Shown here one piece after another: positions 54,227-64,000 of a DNA stretch of 64,000 nucleotides (positions are counted from its first letter, which is position 1; every line of letters starts with the position of its first letter). Both the position numbers and the translations under genes were made by a program. Source of the stretch: Corynespora cassiicola. Taxonomy: Eukaryota; Ascomycota; Dothideomycetes; Pleosporales; Corynesporascaceae. Location: positions 2,976,001-3,040,000 of the forward strand of contig JAEUWY010000002.1 in the NCBI GenBank assembly GCA_022059125.1, given 5' to 3'. The notes beneath the pieces are model-generated. The model worked only from the letters and a program-made list of their open reading frames with translations. It did not search any database and was not told the DNA's origin.

Positions 54227-55808
54227 ATGCATTCGACTCTCTCCTCGCTGGTCACGGGCGCGCTACTTGTCAACAGCGCGTCCGCTGGTTGGTTGTTTCC
54301 CACGGCCAAGAACTTCATCTACATTGTTCCCGATGGCTATGGTCCAGCTTCCCAGACCATGGCAAGAGACTATGTCTCTCTGCTCCAGAATGGCGAGAAC
54401 CCCAAGGCCCCGGTCAGCATCCAGCTTGCTGCCGACAAGATGGTCATTGGAAACGTGAGGACGCAGGCCAGTGACAACCTCATCACCGACTCAGCGGCCT
54501 CTGCTACTGCCTTTGGCTGCGGTGTGAAGACGTACAACAACGGTATGGTTATTGCACGATATCATCTTCTCTTACTGACAATTTCTAGCCATTGCTGTTG
54601 ACGATGATGGACAGCCCGTTGGATCAATCTTGGAAGCCGCCAAGCTCAAGGGCTTGAAGACGGGTCTGGTCGTGACCTCGACCATCAACCATGCCACTCC
54701 GGCGTGTAAGTTTGATGATGATATCCTTCTGGCTCCGCTGACAGAGTTAGGCTACGCCGCGCACGTTGCTGACCGCAACTCGTATGCAAAGATTGCAGAG
54801 CACGAGATTGGCTACTCGCACCCGCTCGGCCCACAGGTTGATATCCTCCTGGGCGGTGGCAGGTGCTACTTCAAGCCCCAGTCTGATTCGACATCCTGCC
54901 GAAGGGATGACGTGGATCTGTTTGGATATGCCAAATCCAAGGGCTACCGCGTCATGCAGGACCGCAAGGCCTTTGACGAGCTCAACAAGGGCACATCCAA
55001 GGCTGCTGACCTTCCCTACATTGGTCTCTTCAATGACGACCAGATGATGTACGAAATTGACCGCTCCCGCCAACCTGAGCAGGAGCCCTCTCTCCTCGAG
55101 ATGGTGGAGACTGCCCTCAACTCTCTCCATCGCGCCACCAGCTGGTCTCTCAAGGGCTACTTTCTCATGATTGAAGCCTCTCGCATCGACCATGCCGGCC
55201 ATGCCAACGATCCCGCTGGCCACGTCCACGACACCATCATGTACAATGATGTGATGAAGTTTGTCCAGGAATGGATCGACAAGCACTCGGACACGATGAT
55301 GCTGTCGGCCGCCGACCACGAATGCGGCGGCCTCACGCTCAACGGCTTCAACCCACTGCCTCTCAAGGACGTTTCCATGTCCATTGAGCGCGTGGAGAGC
55401 CTCTGGGATGCCTACAACGGCACCGACCGCCGTGCGTACCTCGCCGACACCATCCTCCCCGGCTACGGCCTGTCCGGCCTGCCTGCCGCCGAAATCGATA
55501 CCATCCTCCGCAACAACAACCTCGGCTCCGACCTGACGCAGCGCCTCAGCCGCAAGGCCGGCGTCAACTGGTCCACGGGCGGCCACACGGCTTCCGACAT
55601 TACCCTCTTTGGCTACGGCAGCGGGTGGCGCGGCGCAAACTTGAAGAGCGACATGAGCGGCAACTGGGACAACACGCAGCTCCCGGGCTACATTGAGGGC
55701 GTGCTCAAGGTCAAGATGGCGGACGTTACGAGGAAGTTGAGGGAGGCGGGGACGAGCTGGGTGGGAAAGAGGGATCCCAGAGCCAAGAGGCATTTGCACT
55801 CGCACTAG
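54227..55808 (+). CDS. secreted/vacuolar alkaline phosphatase
   Basis: Zinc-magnesium phosphomonoesterase for phosphate scavenging. Three exons (54227-54542, 54589-54705, 54751-55808) give 496 aa. Intron 2 is 45 nt (GTAAGT...TTAG). It keeps the frame if retained and splits a Cys codon that restores HATPACYAAHVADR. The signal peptide is MHSTLSSLVTGALLVNSASA. Active-site motifs are IVPDGYGPAS (metal Asp), DSAASATAFGCGVKT (nucleophile Ser with Cys/Gly following), EASRIDHAGHANDP and ADHECGG (metal Asp/His), and GGHTASDI (metal His). Length is close to fungal PhoA-type enzymes. There is no C-terminal membrane anchor. Signal peptide and lack of an N-terminal vacuolar anchor favour secretion. Confidence 0.92.
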
Positions 55809-56277
55809 ACGGGGCAGTATTGTAATTTTAGTGTATACATGTAATTTTGAGTGGGATTTAATGTCTTTTTTGTCAAAATCTTGAGCGCATTCTTTGGATT
55901 GGTAGTAAAGATGGATTTTGTATAAGCCTTGGTCAGAAAGTCAACAAGTGCAGTTTTTAATGCGTGTTTTAAAATCTTAGTCCACGTTGTCTACTTGAGA
56001 CGACACATTTTTTTTTTTCATCTTTTGCGCCTCTCGTATTCTCCAGTGATTATTACTACCTTGAAGCTCTGCCGCTCCCTGGATGTCTCAAGACACCCAG
56101 CAGCCTCATCCTATAATCTAGCGTCCAGGCTGTCCCTCTATGGAAAATGGAACACTGTTACAAGCGAAGCCTTCTAGAGCAAGAAAAAAGAGCACACTGC
56201 AAGAATACACGCCCTCCAACCGTACATATCCAGTCCGAGCCCTCAAAGGCGACATCTCGTCCACCATCAATCAATAC
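55809..56277. other. convergent intergenic region
   Basis: This 469-bp region is between convergent 3' ends, with T-rich tracts. Short plus frames near 55929-56340 have no support. Confidence 0.3.
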
Positions 56278-58379
56278 CTATGCCTTCTTCGTGACCAATG
56301 CTTCAACCGTCTCACCCACGCCCTTGACATCTTGACCTAAGCCCTCCAACATCTTCTCCACCATCTCGACTCTCATTTCACACAAGACAACAAGGATGAT
56401 TCCCAAAATCTCCAGCTCGGACACTACAAAACCATCGATACTAGCGGTCCACGAGCTCCGAAACTCCTTGTGACTCAGCTCAATCGCCTTCTCCACAGCC
56501 TGCGCGCCCTCATCCTCGCTCTTGCCATGGATACCCAAGTGAAGCTCAAGCCGCGCATGCGACACTGCCCGCCGATACGCCATCCAATCCGGCATGAACC
56601 CAGCAAATGCGGGGGCCCACGACCCAGCCTGAATGGTGTATGTATTGGCAACATGAGCAACCCAATCGCGCTCGAGGGCCGAGAGGGGCAGGAACGAGGA
56701 CTCGTCTATGCGGGCGACCGAGGTGAGGTAGGCGGGGAGAAGGGTGGCGATGGAGGGAGATTTACCTGTCAGGGGTGGGGTTGGCATTCCTGCTCCGACT
56801 CCAGCTTCGTCTCGGCCTGCCCCGGTGGGGGGAAACGTGAGAGAAGGAGGAGGGGAGAGGGGATGCGGGAGGAGAGGGGACGTACTGGCCTGTGGTGGCG
56901 GCGGCGGCTGCGAGGATACGGCGTAGCGGAGCTTGGTGTAGGCTGTGGAGTGAGGCTCTAGATACGGTTCCTCGAGGGACGAAGCCTTGAGCTTTGCGTT
57001 GCCCCTGGACCTGCGTTTGATGGGATGAGCGTAAGCAGAGACCGAAGCCGAGGCCTGGGCGGAATCAACAGAGGGGTCGAGATTCGGGACGGCGATGGTA
57101 TCGTTGCCGGCGTTGGATGGCGTCTCGGAGGTAGATCTGAGCTTCTTTGCTGGTGGTGCTTCGACTGGGGAAACAGAGGTAGACTTGGCCCGGCGTTTAC
57201 CATCAGGAGGATTCGTCTCAGAAGGACCTGATAGTGACATGGGGGTATCTTCCTTGTCCACATCTTCGAGCTGTGGGGTGGAAGAATCAGCTGTACTCTC
57301 ACCCAGGCCATCAGCTTCAGCCATGGCAGCTTGATCCGCAGCCTCTGCGGCTTCAGCGTCCTTGCGCTTGGCTTCGGCTTTTGCCTTCTTTTCGTCTCGA
57401 TATCGCAGGGTGTTGAATGCGCGTGCAAAGAGCCACTGGTGGAGGTGAAGCTTGATGCTGAGTTTGTCAGCCAGGGGCGGAACATGGATCCACTGCGGGC
57501 GGCAACGTGTGGAATGAGCAAATGAGATATGAACGTATCAAAAATGGAGGAGACAAGGAAGCAGGAAGGTGCGATATAAAAGAGACGGCAAGGAAAGAAG
57601 ACTCACCGTTCCTTGGCTCCTTCCTCTCCCCACACAAGAGAGTTGGTATAGCAGTCCTGGCCCACGGGCATCCTCAACTTTACATCTCCCACCCTATCCT
57701 TTCCCCAAATCTTGCGCCCAAACTCGGCACACAGCTGCTCCAGCTCAGAATCGATTCCGCCGGCCTCGCACGCCTTGTTCGTTAGCTCCTCTTTACCCAG
57801 TGCGACCAGTCCCTCCACGATGCCACCAAGCATGCCGTCCAGCAGGTTCAGCGCGTGATGCTCGAAGCGCACGGAGCCACGAGACTTGGGGTTGCGAGAG
57901 ATGGAGTGCTCCGTTGCGAGGCCGAGTTTGCCGATGATGTCGCGGAGGGGCGCCATGGACCGGCTGTAGTAGCTGCTCCACTCAGAGCGGTCCCAGACAT
58001 TGTCGAGGTTGTAGCGCTTGGTGGACCATTCCTTGAAACGCTGGTACACTTTTGTGAGCTCGCGGGGCTGAGGATCCTGGGGGGTGTCCTTATCTGAGGG
58101 GCTGCCTGCGCATACTTTGGAAGAAGTGTTCGTGCGGTCGAGATTCAAGAGCTCAGAGTCCGTCTCCCCCTCTGCGTCAACGTCGGAGTCGGTTCCAGGG
58201 TCAGTGTCGCCGTCATTGTATACAGAACCACCGCCAACAGACGGCTTACCGTTAACTTGGGCGATTGGAAAGTCTGGTGGCGAAGACGAATTAGACGAAG
58301 ATGCATCTCCATGGTCGCGCACGCCAATATCGCCGGCACTGGGCGACGCCAAAAGTTTCCTGTCTACCACTGGTTCCAT
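56278..58379 (-). CDS. conserved fungal hypothetical protein with an ambiguous splice junction
   Basis: Two exons. Exon 1 (from ATG 58379) has a Ser/Asp-rich leader and a helical domain (RFKEWSTKRYNLDNVWDRSE; ALNLLDGMLGGIVEGLVALG). Exon 2 begins at 57492 (WIHVPPLADKLSIKLHLHQW) and runs to 56278, with Lys/Ala helices, a Ser/Pro/Lys-rich linker and a C-terminal helical domain (LSALERDWVAHVANTYTIQA; SELEILGIILVVLCEMRVEM). The strong GTGAGT donor at 57606 leaves exon 1 one base out of frame with exon 2. Using GTGTGG at 57635 restores frame (652 aa) but drops 10 good residues. I recognise no family. The gene is probably real, but its junction is unsure. Confidence 0.65.
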
Positions 58380-59292
58380 ATCTACACCTCTGGTTGCTCT
58401 TCTTGTTCTATGGCGGCAAAGATTAGCTGGTCACCCACGTTCGAGTTGGAACATTGGAAACCAAGGACTGGAAAGCTTGGGGAGGAATTGAAACAAGAGG
58501 GAACGGACTCACGTCGTTCACCCCACAGCAGAACAACCCCAAACACAGTCCAGGGACAGCACGTGGATGATTACGAGTTGTGTCGCGCAGTATGTATATC
58601 AAAGAGCAGCAGTGCGCTGCAAGGATTTTAAAGCTCCCGGGCAATAAGGGTAGAAGGAGTGAAAAGACAACCAGGAGATGAGAGAGCGGTAGAAGGGCTT
58701 CCAAAGTGCCAAAAAGAACATGAGAAATGAGTGAATGGCGGCGTTGTTGGAGAAGTGAAAGACTGGGGGCTTCCTTCTTGCCCGATTTGCTGGAGTTGTG
58801 CGCTCTGCTGCGGCGGTGGGTTTTCCTCGAACTAGTCGAGTGAGATACATCTCAATGTCCACCGCAATCACCAGGTTTTCACAACTAGAAACTTGGGCTT
58901 CACCACCATACAATGCCATCCCAGCACTCTCCCTCTTCCAGTTGGAACCCTCCAGCACCTTTCCACGGCTGTCCAACACGCAAAGTAATCGGGTAGACGT
59001 GTATCAACTACGCTCGAGAACACCCAATTCCACAGGAGAAGCACGATACGCAGTCCTGCTCCACCTCCGCTCGACTAGGCAGACCCTCCATCCGCCTCAC
59101 GATGCACTAGACCAAAACACGCTGGAGCGACGCCGACAAAACCGAAAAAATACAGTGATTCCAAAAAACAAATACAGCCTTGTACAAAGACAGTCTTGCG
59201 CTCTGTTGATATGGCTGGTGGGTGGGTATATACACACTTCTAATGCAATAATCTTGACATGACATGACGCCTTCTCGTATCCTCGTCGCTCT
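58380..59292. other. intergenic region, 0.9 kb
   Basis: This holds the 5' flank of the preceding minus gene and the 3' flank of the next minus gene. Frames found here (58423-58979) show no domain or splice-supported coding sense. Confidence 0.3.
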
Positions 59293-60950
59293 TCACGACT
59301 GGCCCGGCTCCGTATCGTCAGGCGTGGACGTTTCCTTCTTAGCTTCCTTCTCAGAAGCCTTTTCGCTCTTCGGCTGGGCATCTACCTTGGCCTCGGCCGC
59401 CTTCCCGGCCTTCTTGTCGGCCGCGGACACCACCTCTGACACTCGGGCGGCCGCCCTCGCCTCCCTTGCCACCTTTTCTGCCTCCAACTCAGCGTCGCGG
59501 GAGACGCGCATCTCCTCGAGCTCGTCGAGCAACGAGTCGATGCCGCCCTTGAACAAGAGGGCAGCCTCGAGCTCCTTTTGCAGAAACGCTACGTCTGCGT
59601 CGGGAAGCTTCCTCCTGAGGCCGTTTCGGATGTTCTGGATGTCGCGGACGTTGCGCGGCTTCAGGAACTCGAGGATGTCGATGGCGACGCGCGGGTGGTG
59701 CTCGTCGGGACGGTAAAACTGGAACGGGCCTTGGGGCATCCAGTGAGCGAGGTCCGAGTCGCCGGCGTCGAGCAGCTTCTTCTGGCGGACCTTCTCGCGG
59801 CTCAGGGTGATGGAGGCGTGGCGGAGGTAGGCGTTCAGGGCCAAGCCGTTGATAGCTTGGGTTATGACTTCGAGCTCTTGGATGCGTCTGGTGCGCTCGT
59901 ACTCGGTCATGTCCTCGGAATGGGCCAGCTCGTGTACCTTGACGGCGCGCTTGTGAGTCAGAAACTCAATGTTGGCCATCAGTGCCCTCATTTCGTAGCG
60001 CTTGTGCTGAATCTCCGCCTCCACCTTCTCGCACGACATGCTCTTCATCTCGGCGACGGGATCCGGCGCGTCGGCAAGCTTCTTGTACTTCTTGGGGACG
60101 GCGAGGCTCTCCTGCTTGGTACCCGCCCTCGCCCTGACATATTCCTCGGGGTTGCTGTAGAACCTCGCGGGGAGCAGGTAGTTGTAGAAGACGCCATTGT
60201 GCCGCACATACTGCTGGACCAGCGGATCGAAGCGCGCCATGAGCGCCTTGTTCCAAAAGACAGAATGGAACACGAGCGACCTGAGCGCAAGCTGATCCTT
60301 GAGCTCCCGCATGGCCGTCTGCCTCTCGCCCGTGTACTGGAACCACGCGTGCGCGCCCTGGATCCCCACCGCCGCCCCCACGACGCTCATCCCGGCCGCC
60401 CTCCTCAGGTACGACATTCCCGACCGCCTCAGCAAGAGGGCCGCGGCGAGGGGCCCCAGCGCGGCGCCGGCCAGACACGCATCGTCGACGGTGTACCTGT
60501 CCGTCCTCTCCCACAGCCTCGCGGGCGCGTAGGCGTCGGGCGAGAGGTCCCTCAGGGCCAGCACCGACGTGAAGCGATCGTGGTAGTACACATTGAGGGC
60601 GAATCCCGCGAGCGCGGCCCACGTGCCCAGGCGCCCTGCGCTGCGGATGAAGACGGACGCGGCCGAGGGGAGGGTCGAGGCGGGGGCGACGCGGTGGGCG
60701 TGGGCACGCGCGAGGACGGTGTAGCAGGCGGCGAGGGCGGTCGAGGACAGGAGGGCGTTTTGCAACGTCGGGTTCGCGGCGAGCGGCTCGGGCCTTCGAG
60801 GCACAATCTTGTGCTGTCCTTCGCCTGTGGGGTGAGAGGGATTGATTAGCGATTGAGTGGTGGTGCGGTGCGGTGCGGTGCGGTGCGATGCGGTGCGGGT
60901 CTCGGAGGTCAATGTCACGTACCAGGCGGGACGAACAGCCGCAGAACCAT
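59293..60950 (-). CDS. conserved fungal hypothetical membrane protein, 519 aa
   Basis: Exon 1 (60950-60923) encodes MVLRLFVPPG. A 98-nt intron (GTACGT...CACAG) follows, then exon 2 (60824-59293). The frame of exon 2 stays open through the intron, but only reaches a TTG. Four hydrophobic segments lie in the first 160 residues (LQNALLSSTALAACYTVLAR; LGTWAALAGFALNVYYH; ACLAGAALGPLAAALLL; AAGMSVVGAAVGIQGAHAWF). A long charged region with helices follows (KYKKLADAPDPVAEMKSMSC; EKVEAEIQHKRYEMRALMAN), then WMPQGPFQFYRPDEHHP and an Ala/Lys/Glu-rich tail. The intron is unusually long for this window because it contains a GGTGC repeat. Function unknown. Confidence 0.72.
60862..60900. repeat. GGTGC/GCACC pentanucleotide microsatellite in an intron
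   Basis: About seven imperfect GGTGC units, one with GGTGC changed to GATGC, inside intron 1 of the 519-aa membrane-protein gene. Confidence 0.8.
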
Positions 60951-62225
60951 TGCGGCGGCGGCGGCGGCGGCGGTGGTGATGATGACGACTGTGCCGTGAT
61001 AAAACTAGCAACTAACAAATGGGGAATCTAACGAATAGGGCGTAGCAGGCGGCGGCGGCGAAAAGCGAGCGGCATGTCGTCGTGGGGTCCGAAGAGGCAG
61101 GGCAGGGAAGGCTGTGAAGCAAGCAGGCAGGCAGGCAGGCAGGCAGGCAAGCAGGCAGGCAAGCAGGCAGGCAGGTGAAGCAAGCAGACCAGATGCCGTG
61201 GCACAGCAGCGACCCCCCCAATTGGCCCCCGCCGGGTCGCGCATCAAGACCAGACGAATGCATGCCACAGCAACCCGCCAGGACGCGCAGAAAGCACCGA
61301 CGGGCCCTGCGCCCACGGCCAGCACGAAAGCGGACAAGTGAATTGGGGGCGGAGGTGCCCCTCGGCCTCACGCACCCATAGCGACACCCCTGAGGCTGGG
61401 CTGGAGCCGCTGGTAGCCAAGACTGACCCGCACAGACCGCCCTGTCCCGCTCTACCTGCGCCCCAAGTGTATTCCCGTGTATACAACGACTACAATTTTT
61501 TGTAAAAGAGCCAAGACTCATGCAATTAGTACCTATATCAAAAAAAAACTTGCTAGCGTGCGAATACCCCCAGAATCCCTCAATTTCCCCGTATTAGTAC
61601 ATGTAGTGGCGCAATGTGCCAGAAAAAGAAAAAAGGACACCGAGGTGAATCAGACGACGCAGCGTAAAAAACAAGAGTGCCGCGCTGTCCAGCGAAGCTC
61701 CTTCGTGTGCTATCGAGTCCACGGGATAAAAGAAAACAAGGGCAGTTGCCAGCCCTGAACCCGACCAGACCAGACCAGACCAAACTAAACTCCCAAAAAG
61801 GTTTTGTCCCAAACAACGCCGTCGCTAAGTTTCTGAGCAGACTATGACATAGGAAATTTGAACCCCCCGGACCCCATCGGGTACCAAACAAAGGAAAGCG
61901 TGCGAGAGCCCGTCCCAGAGAACAGAGTGTGAAGAGACATGAGAAAGGGTAACCGACATGCGTGCCGTCTCGAGTCGAGCGCACGTGAAATGAACAGAAG
62001 AAACAAAAAAAGGCATACCGACTTTTTTTTTTTTAGCCAGAACCACAAAAAGGGCATATGGGAGTGACGAATCCCAACGCGTCCCACCCTGATGGCCATG
62101 ACCATCCTGGGTGCTATTGACCGAAGTCCGGCTTACACGCCCCGCTGGCGCATACAACACAATCCTTCGCTTTTATCCACAAATTGCTCTCGGTGCTACC
62201 GCGCTCGCAGGCGGCGCATCCCCGC
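60951..62225. other. intergenic region, 1.3 kb
   Basis: This holds the 5' flank of the 519-aa gene, with GGC/GCG triplet runs (60953-60975), and the 3' flank of the next minus gene. It includes a GGCA repeat (separate entry) and A/T tracts at 61540-61550 and 62022-62035. No gene was recognised. Confidence 0.35.
61120..61174. repeat. (GGCA)n microsatellite bounded by a short direct repeat
   Basis: About 12 units of GGCA, some as AGCA. TGAAGCAAGCAG occurs at both edges, starting near 61114 and 61176. Confidence 0.8.
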
Positions 62226-63995
62226 TTATCGCTTATGCATCAGGATGCGCATGTCCTCGTTGCGCAGGAATTCGAACACGCCGTCGTTGAGCCTCTCCAG
62301 TCCGTCCTTGAACAGATACTCTGTCCCGTCGGTATTAGTCATTATGGCAAAGGTCCTGCACAGCAAATCCTCTGGCGATAGCCCGTCTTGGCTGCTCATG
62401 TTCTTCCATTTCAGGCGCATCGTGCGCAGGTCGTTCATGGCCAGCAGCCGGTCCACCATCTCTGCTGCCGAGACTCCGGGCGCAATCGCCATCGAATGTC
62501 GCAGTTGCGTAATCTTGCGCCGCTCCGTGACCCACGAGGACAGAATGCGAGATTGCAGGTCGAAAAGCGGCCCGATTTGGTGCCGGAATGCGGCGCTATT
62601 GTACTGCCATAGATACTCGATCCTCTGCAGCACCGCCGCCTCATCCGGTGGCGCAGAAGCCTTGGGGAAGAGATACTGCATGAGCGCTCCCAGCACTTCG
62701 CATTGGAGCAGATTGACTTCGACCACGTTGGCGGGCTTCACCTCGAGAGGGTGGCTCTTGAGTATCGGCTGCGATGGAGGCGGCGCGTAGTGGACAGCAT
62801 TCTGAGGCACTGCGTGCACGACGGGGTGCGGGGCATGGATCGCATGGGTGACTGGGGGAGGCGGAGGAGGGCCAGATAGCCCCGGCGTATTGGAGCGGCT
62901 TGGCGGGTGGTGGATGGAATTGCTGTGAGGGTTACTCGAGCCGCCGGGTGTATGTGACCGGCTTGGAGGCTGGGGCGGGGGGTGAGGGGCAATATTAACA
63001 TGAGAAGAATGCTGAATGACTGGCGAATTGCGGGTGCTGTGCCCATTGACTATGGGAGAATTGATGGCCTGGAAGCCGTGGGCACCACCGGGTGCCGCAT
63101 TCATGGCGCCGGCGGGTGCTGGCGCAGCAGCCAGTACAGGCGCCGGCGCGGAGGTCGGCGTAGAGGCGGGGATAGAGGTACTCTGTGGATGAGAAGTGGT
63201 GGGAGCCGTTGCACCGCTGTAGGGGCTAGAGTAGTTGCGAGCATTAGGCGTTCCTTGAGATGGGGCCTGCGCCGTGACATTGACGGGCGTGAAGTTACCG
63301 GCGCCAGTAGTGTTGACGGCAGTAAATCCGGTGGCAGGCGCAGGGGCAGTAGCAGAAGAGGTGGGAGCAGAGCTGACGGGCCTCACGGCGCCATTCAGGT
63401 CATTGCTCGAGAGGCTTACTAATGGTCTGCCTGGCTCCAAGGTCGAAGGGGCAGGGGGTGCAGACTGGAGTTGCACGAGTCCAAGGCCGTTGGGGTGGCC
63501 GCCGGGGTGTCCGTTGGGATGGCCGTTGGGGTGGCCGTTGGGGTGGCCGTTGGGCGTCTGGCTGCGCTGCGACGGCAGGGGAGGAATATTCTCTGCGCTA
63601 TCGTGGCCGTCGAGCGACTTGAGCGACTTGCGCGGGCTCTTCCTCTGCACGGGCATCGAGTGGTGCTGATAAGGACGCTTGGCCACGGGCGTGTGGGCAT
63701 GCTCCTCGCCGTCGGAAAGCGAGGTAAAAACTGAGCTCTTGCGCTTCTTGCCGGCAATTGATCTTACACCAGCCTCGGCACCTGGAAACGTCGACGAGGC
63801 CAGGGTAGGCGGGGTGGACGACTGAGGAGTGCGGTCAGGTGACTGTGGCTGGCTTAGAATGTTGCGCAGACTAGATGATGACAAGGGCGGGAGGTGTACT
63901 ACCAATTGCGGTTTAGGGCTGGTGGCGGCACTCTCGGCGTCCATGTCAGCGAGCGTGTCGTAATCGCCGGCAGCCGAGGGGCGCTTGAGCTTCAT
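62226..63995 (-). CDS. fungal hypothetical, low-complexity N-terminus and helical C-terminus
   Basis: Intron-free, 589 aa, ATG at 63995 just inside the window. Residues 1-400 are disordered (Ser/Pro/His/Ala-rich). They include two basic patches (AGKKRKSS; VQRKSPRKSLKS) that could be nuclear localisation signals, and six tandem NGHP/GGHP units (about 148-170). From about residue 405 the sequence becomes a folded helical domain (PANVVEVNLLQCEVLGALMQ; EYLWQYNSAAFRHQIGPLFD; ILSSWVTERRKITQLRHSM) to the end. The pattern suggests a nuclear, transcription- or chromatin-related protein. No family is recognised, so that is inference. Confidence 0.75.
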   Translation of the reverse strand: MKLKRPSAAGDYDTLADMDAESAATSPKPQLVVHLPPLSSSSLRNILSQPQSPDRTPQSSTPPTLASSTFPGAEAGVRSIAGKKRKSSVFTSLSDGEEHAHTPVAKRPYQHHSMPVQRKSPRKSLKSLDGHDSAENIPPLPSQRSQTPNGHPNGHPNGHPNGHPGGHPNGLGLVQLQSAPPAPSTLEPGRPLVSLSSNDLNGAVRPVSSAPTSSATAPAPATGFTAVNTTGAGNFTPVNVTAQAPSQGTPNARNYSSPYSGATAPTTSHPQSTSIPASTPTSAPAPVLAAAPAPAGAMNAAPGGAHGFQAINSPIVNGHSTRNSPVIQHSSHVNIAPHPPPQPPSRSHTPGGSSNPHSNSIHHPPSRSNTPGLSGPPPPPPVTHAIHAPHPVVHAVPQNAVHYAPPPSQPILKSHPLEVKPANVVEVNLLQCEVLGALMQYLFPKASAPPDEAAVLQRIEYLWQYNSAAFRHQIGPLFDLQSRILSSWVTERRKITQLRHSMAIAPGVSAAEMVDRLLAMNDLRTMRLKWKNMSSQDGLSPEDLLCRTFAIMTNTDGTEYLFKDGLERLNDGVFEFLRNEDMRILMHKR

Positions 63996-64000
63996 GTTGC

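Noticed and set aside
54747..55805. 352-codon minus-strand frame
   Set aside because: It is the complement of the alkaline phosphatase and carries no domain of its own.
59578..60849. 423-codon plus-strand frame
   Set aside because: It lies antisense to the 519-aa membrane-protein gene and has Arg/Gly/Pro-rich shadow composition.
61120..61175. CRISPR-like or transposon repeat
   Set aside because: Units are 4 bp with no spacers. It is a simple microsatellite.

Overview
The window is nuclear DNA of a filamentous ascomycete (Pezizomycotina). Genes are compact, carry 43-60 bp GT-AG introns, and include fungus-specific families: a Zn2Cys6 regulator, an AA9 LPMO, a SWR1 remodeler, F-box proteins and a GT32 transferase. 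A Sordariomycete, perhaps Hypocreales, is an inference from protein character only. No tRNA, rRNA, CRISPR array or intact transposon was recognised.

Layout. 1-5.7 kb: 5' part of the SWR1 gene, an NDUFB8-type complex I subunit, and an HhH-glycosylase-like protein of unknown function. 5.8-9.5 kb: a frameshifted F-box gene, then a divergent pair of secreted plant-polysaccharide enzymes (AA9 LPMO and CE1 esterase). 9.8-11.7 kb: a U1-type zinc-finger protein and MCP1. 11.8-17.8 kb: a MAL-type cluster of intracellular alpha-glucosidase, divergent sugar:H+ symporter and Zn2Cys6 regulator. Its shared promoter carries three CGG-N8-CGG motifs of the AmyR type. 18.4-28 kb: an F-box protein, an 800-aa SulP sulfate permease with a STAS domain, and a DHA2-type MFS exporter, separated by long gene-poor stretches. 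29.6-41.4 kb: a repetitive secreted Pro/Ser/Tyr protein, a GT32 transferase, a single-pass membrane glycoprotein, a TDP2-like phosphodiesterase and two unknown proteins. 42-55.8 kb: MCR1, an unknown coiled-coil protein, a tandem pair of diverged paralogs with a zinc-ribbon-like motif, ARL1, an ORF broken by one in-frame TGA, and a secreted alkaline phosphatase. 56.3-64 kb: three minus-strand genes of unknown function, the last reaching the window edge.

How genes work together. The clearest unit is the MAL-like cluster: maltose-type sugar would be imported by the symporter, split inside the cell by the glucosidase, and the genes switched on by the adjacent regulator. The AA9/CE1 pair shares one promoter with two XlnR-type GGCTAA motifs, which suggests joint induction on plant cell wall. 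The rest looks like unlinked housekeeping genes mixed with lineage-specific proteins. The most unusual items are the tandem zinc-ribbon-like paralogs, several broken or oddly spliced genes, and a possible tiny spliced gene next to MCR1.

Intron coordinates were placed by hand from GT/AG signals and reading frame, without transcript data.
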